Shown piece after piece: positions 63,615 to 64,000 of a stretch of DNA of 64,000 nucleotides. How positions within the stretch are numbered: the first letter of the stretch is position 1; each line of letters opens with the position of its first letter. This DNA comes from Perkinsela sp. pyNocScin1 (Eukaryota > Euglenozoa > Kinetoplastea > Prokinetoplastida > Perkinselidae), in the NCBI GenBank assembly GCA_964019655.1, contig CAXHTR010000005.1, positions 868,001-932,000 of the forward strand, in the 5' to 3' direction. The notes under the pieces were generated by a model. That model saw only the letters and a list, made by a program, of their open reading frames with translations, ran no database searches and was not told the origin of the DNA. The translations under genes were made by a program, and so were the position numbers.

Positions 63615-64000
63615 CTAGTAATACCGCTCAACAAAGCCCCTTCTAGTGCGCATGCACCCGTAGAACTCCCCTGCCTCGTCCTTCACTGACGTGATCCTGT
63701 TCCCACCGATCCACACATTCTTGTAGAAATACCGCTGGACGATCGCTGTATCCGAAAATGCATTATGCTCAGCGTGCAGCGCTATCAGCAGTGTCGATGC
63801 GTGCTGCAGTTTAAACTCCCCACAGAATTCGTTGTTGTTAATCCACAGACTCTTCATGCTGTGTGGGAGCTTCGTCAGTACGATTTCACCACTCAGCTTA
63901 TTATTCGAGATTCGTAACTCTTCTATAAATTTCGGAAGACTTTCCAAAGAAACACTGCCTGAAAAATTATTGTGCCCGGCATTGAATGTTTCAATTTTCG
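63615..64000 (-). CDS. Secreted LRR protein, family A, C-terminal end only (cut by window edge)
   Basis: The leftward frame is open to the right edge. Visible part: A-G-H-N-N-F-S-G-S-V-S-L-E-S-L-P-K at the edge, then repeats N-K-L-S-G and N-E-F-C-G, one imperfect step (H-A-E-H-N-A-F-S-D), and the C-terminal cap N-R-I-T-S-V-K-D-E-A-G with an aromatic end. Its order of steps mirrors the last third of the 15171 gene. It opens a new leftward block. Confidence 0.85.
   Translation of the reverse strand, partial: KIETFNAGHNNFSGSVSLESLPKFIEELRISNNKLSGEIVLTKLPHSMKSLWINNNEFCGEFKLQHASTLLIALHAEHNAFSDTAIVQRYFYKNVWIGGNRITSVKDEAGEFYGCMRTRRGFVERYY

Overview
The window looks like a nuclear contig from an intron-poor protist. 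I infer a kinetoplastid-like genome. Every recognisable gene is a single uninterrupted frame in the standard code. Genes run in long same-strand blocks: rightward from 3 to 35.4 kb, leftward from 38.97 to 35.87 kb, rightward from 41.2 to 62.8 kb, then leftward at the right edge. Many start codons follow a pyrimidine tract and an AG, as expected for trans-splicing of polycistronic transcripts. The secreted leucine-rich repeat (LRR) proteins have a plant-type repeat like the surface-antigen LRR proteins of kinetoplastids. The genus cannot be fixed from the sequence. A Perkinsela-type or free-living kinetoplastid is my best guess. Three conserved genes anchor it as eukaryotic: the C-terminal half of a UBR-type ubiquitin ligase (3-2054), a mitochondrial-type HemK/PrmC release-factor methyltransferase (34357-35376) and the shared RNA polymerase subunit RPB6 (46151-46438).

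Almost everything else belongs to four lineage-specific families. Family A (24 loci) and family B (16 loci) are small secreted LRR proteins: a short hydrophobic leader, an N-terminal cap resembling the LRRNT_2 cap of plant LRR proteins (C-x-W-x-G-V-x-C, then G-x-V), a ladder of about 23-residue repeats of the form LP-x-x-L-x-x-L-x-(I/L)-x-x-N-x-F-S-G, and a C-terminal cap. Family A begins with L-G-R-F-D followed by Q-x-x-M-E-L-L. Family B is shorter, has a more typical C-W-G-V-C cap, fewer and degenerate repeats, and a basic tail often containing L-D-G-x-x-V-D-x-R-I. None shows a clear C-terminal membrane or GPI signal, so secretion or lumenal retention is inferred. Family C (six tandem genes at 6.7-13.1 kb plus one at 27.8 kb) is an unrecognised leaderless family of about 260-310 residues. 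Family D (four tandem genes at 57.1-62.8 kb) is a leaderless protein with a conserved N-terminal module and ribonuclease-inhibitor-like LRRs.

Layout: 0-2.1 kb UBR ligase; 2.6-6.5 kb LRR genes; 6.7-13.1 kb family C array; 13.3-34.2 kb mixed A/B array with one C gene; 34.4-35.4 kb HemK; 35.9-39.0 kb three leftward LRR genes; 39.0-41.15 kb gene-poor divergent strand switch with a hAT-like miniature transposon and inverted repeats; 41.2-57.0 kb LRR array interrupted by RPB6; 57.1-62.8 kb family D array; 63.6-64 kb a leftward LRR gene cut by the edge.

The locus behaves like an expanding and decaying multigene reservoir. Five copies carry simple point lesions (nonsense, frameshift or lost start), long gaps hold transposon-like relics, and the asparagine-phenylalanine-serine-glycine step of the repeat is encoded by a strikingly uniform DNA string (TTTTCGGGG). 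A plausible but unproven role for the secreted families is recognition at a cell or host interface, with families C and D acting inside the cell.
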